Part shown: positions 5,529-5,590 of the stretch, one piece after another
Layout: the number at the start of each line of letters is the position of its first letter
Position numbering within the stretch: the first letter of the stretch is position 1
From: Rhodospirillales bacterium
GTDB lineage: Bacteria; Pseudomonadota; Alphaproteobacteria; Rhodospirillales; JASLLV01
Assembly (NCBI GenBank): GCA_030754475.1
Contig: JASMAE010000396.1
Location: forward strand, 1 to 5,590
DNA: 5,590 bases
Reading direction: 5' to 3'
Position numbers and translations under genes: made by a program
The notes under the pieces: model-generated
Seen by the model: the letters and a program-made list of their open reading frames with translations, nothing else
Told to the model about the DNA's origin: nothing
The model's database searches: none

Positions 5529-5590
5529 CGGTCTCCAGCAACGAGCTGTGGGTCGGTACGGCGCCGGCTCTTGTCGCCGATACTCCGTTG
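5525..5590 (+). CDS. Start of next importer gene, probably permease 2 (DppC/OppC-like; partial)
   Basis: The ATG at 5525 lies within the stop of the preceding permease gene (ATGA), with GGGAG about 7 bases upstream. Twenty-two codons are visible (beginning MTVSSNELWVGTAP) before the window ends. They form a polar, weakly conserved cytoplasmic N-terminal tail, as DppC/GsiD-type permeases have before their first membrane helix. The family call comes mainly from gene order (binding protein, permease 1, then permease 2), because the visible residues carry no diagnostic motif. Confidence 0.6.
   Translation, partial: MTVSSNELWVGTAPALVADTPL

Overview
The window looks like chromosomal DNA from a GC-rich proteobacterium, probably an alphaproteobacterium of the Rhizobiales/Rhodospirillales type. 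This rests on base composition, codon use with G/C in third positions, clear GGAGG-like ribosome binding sites, and the style of the transporter and enzyme proteins. There is no rRNA, tRNA, CRISPR array, insertion sequence or phage gene. All genes read as intact apart from the two cut by the window edges.

Layout. On the minus strand, read from about 2560 down to 1, are a proline-racemase-superfamily enzyme (1523-2560), an acetamidase/formamidase-family amidase (422-1381), and the first 81 codons of an exported solute-binding protein (1-243, continuing off the left edge). The last of these has its own near-consensus sigma70-type promoter (320-347). On the plus strand, from 2899 rightwards, is the start of a peptide-type (Dpp/Opp/Gsi-like) ABC importer: a family-5 substrate-binding protein (2899-4464), the first permease (4551-5528), and the first 22 codons of the next gene, probably the second permease (5525-5590, overlapping by ATGA). 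The two gene groups diverge from a 338-base intergenic region (2561-2898). It holds a good extended -10 promoter towards the importer, a weaker candidate promoter towards the enzymes, and a leader with three simple hairpins. A strong T-less hairpin (4483-4513) sits between the binding-protein and permease genes.

How it may work together (inference). The importer would bring in a small peptide-like, amide-containing or imino-acid compound. The amidase would hydrolyse an amide bond, and the racemase-family protein would epimerise or dehydrate a proline-like or amino-acid-like product. No transcription regulator is visible, and the substrate cannot be read from the sequence.

The most notable point is that the racemase-family protein lacks both catalytic cysteines at their usual positions (Ser91 and Thr260 instead). 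It is therefore probably not a true proline racemase, and the enzyme pair may serve a less-described catabolic route.
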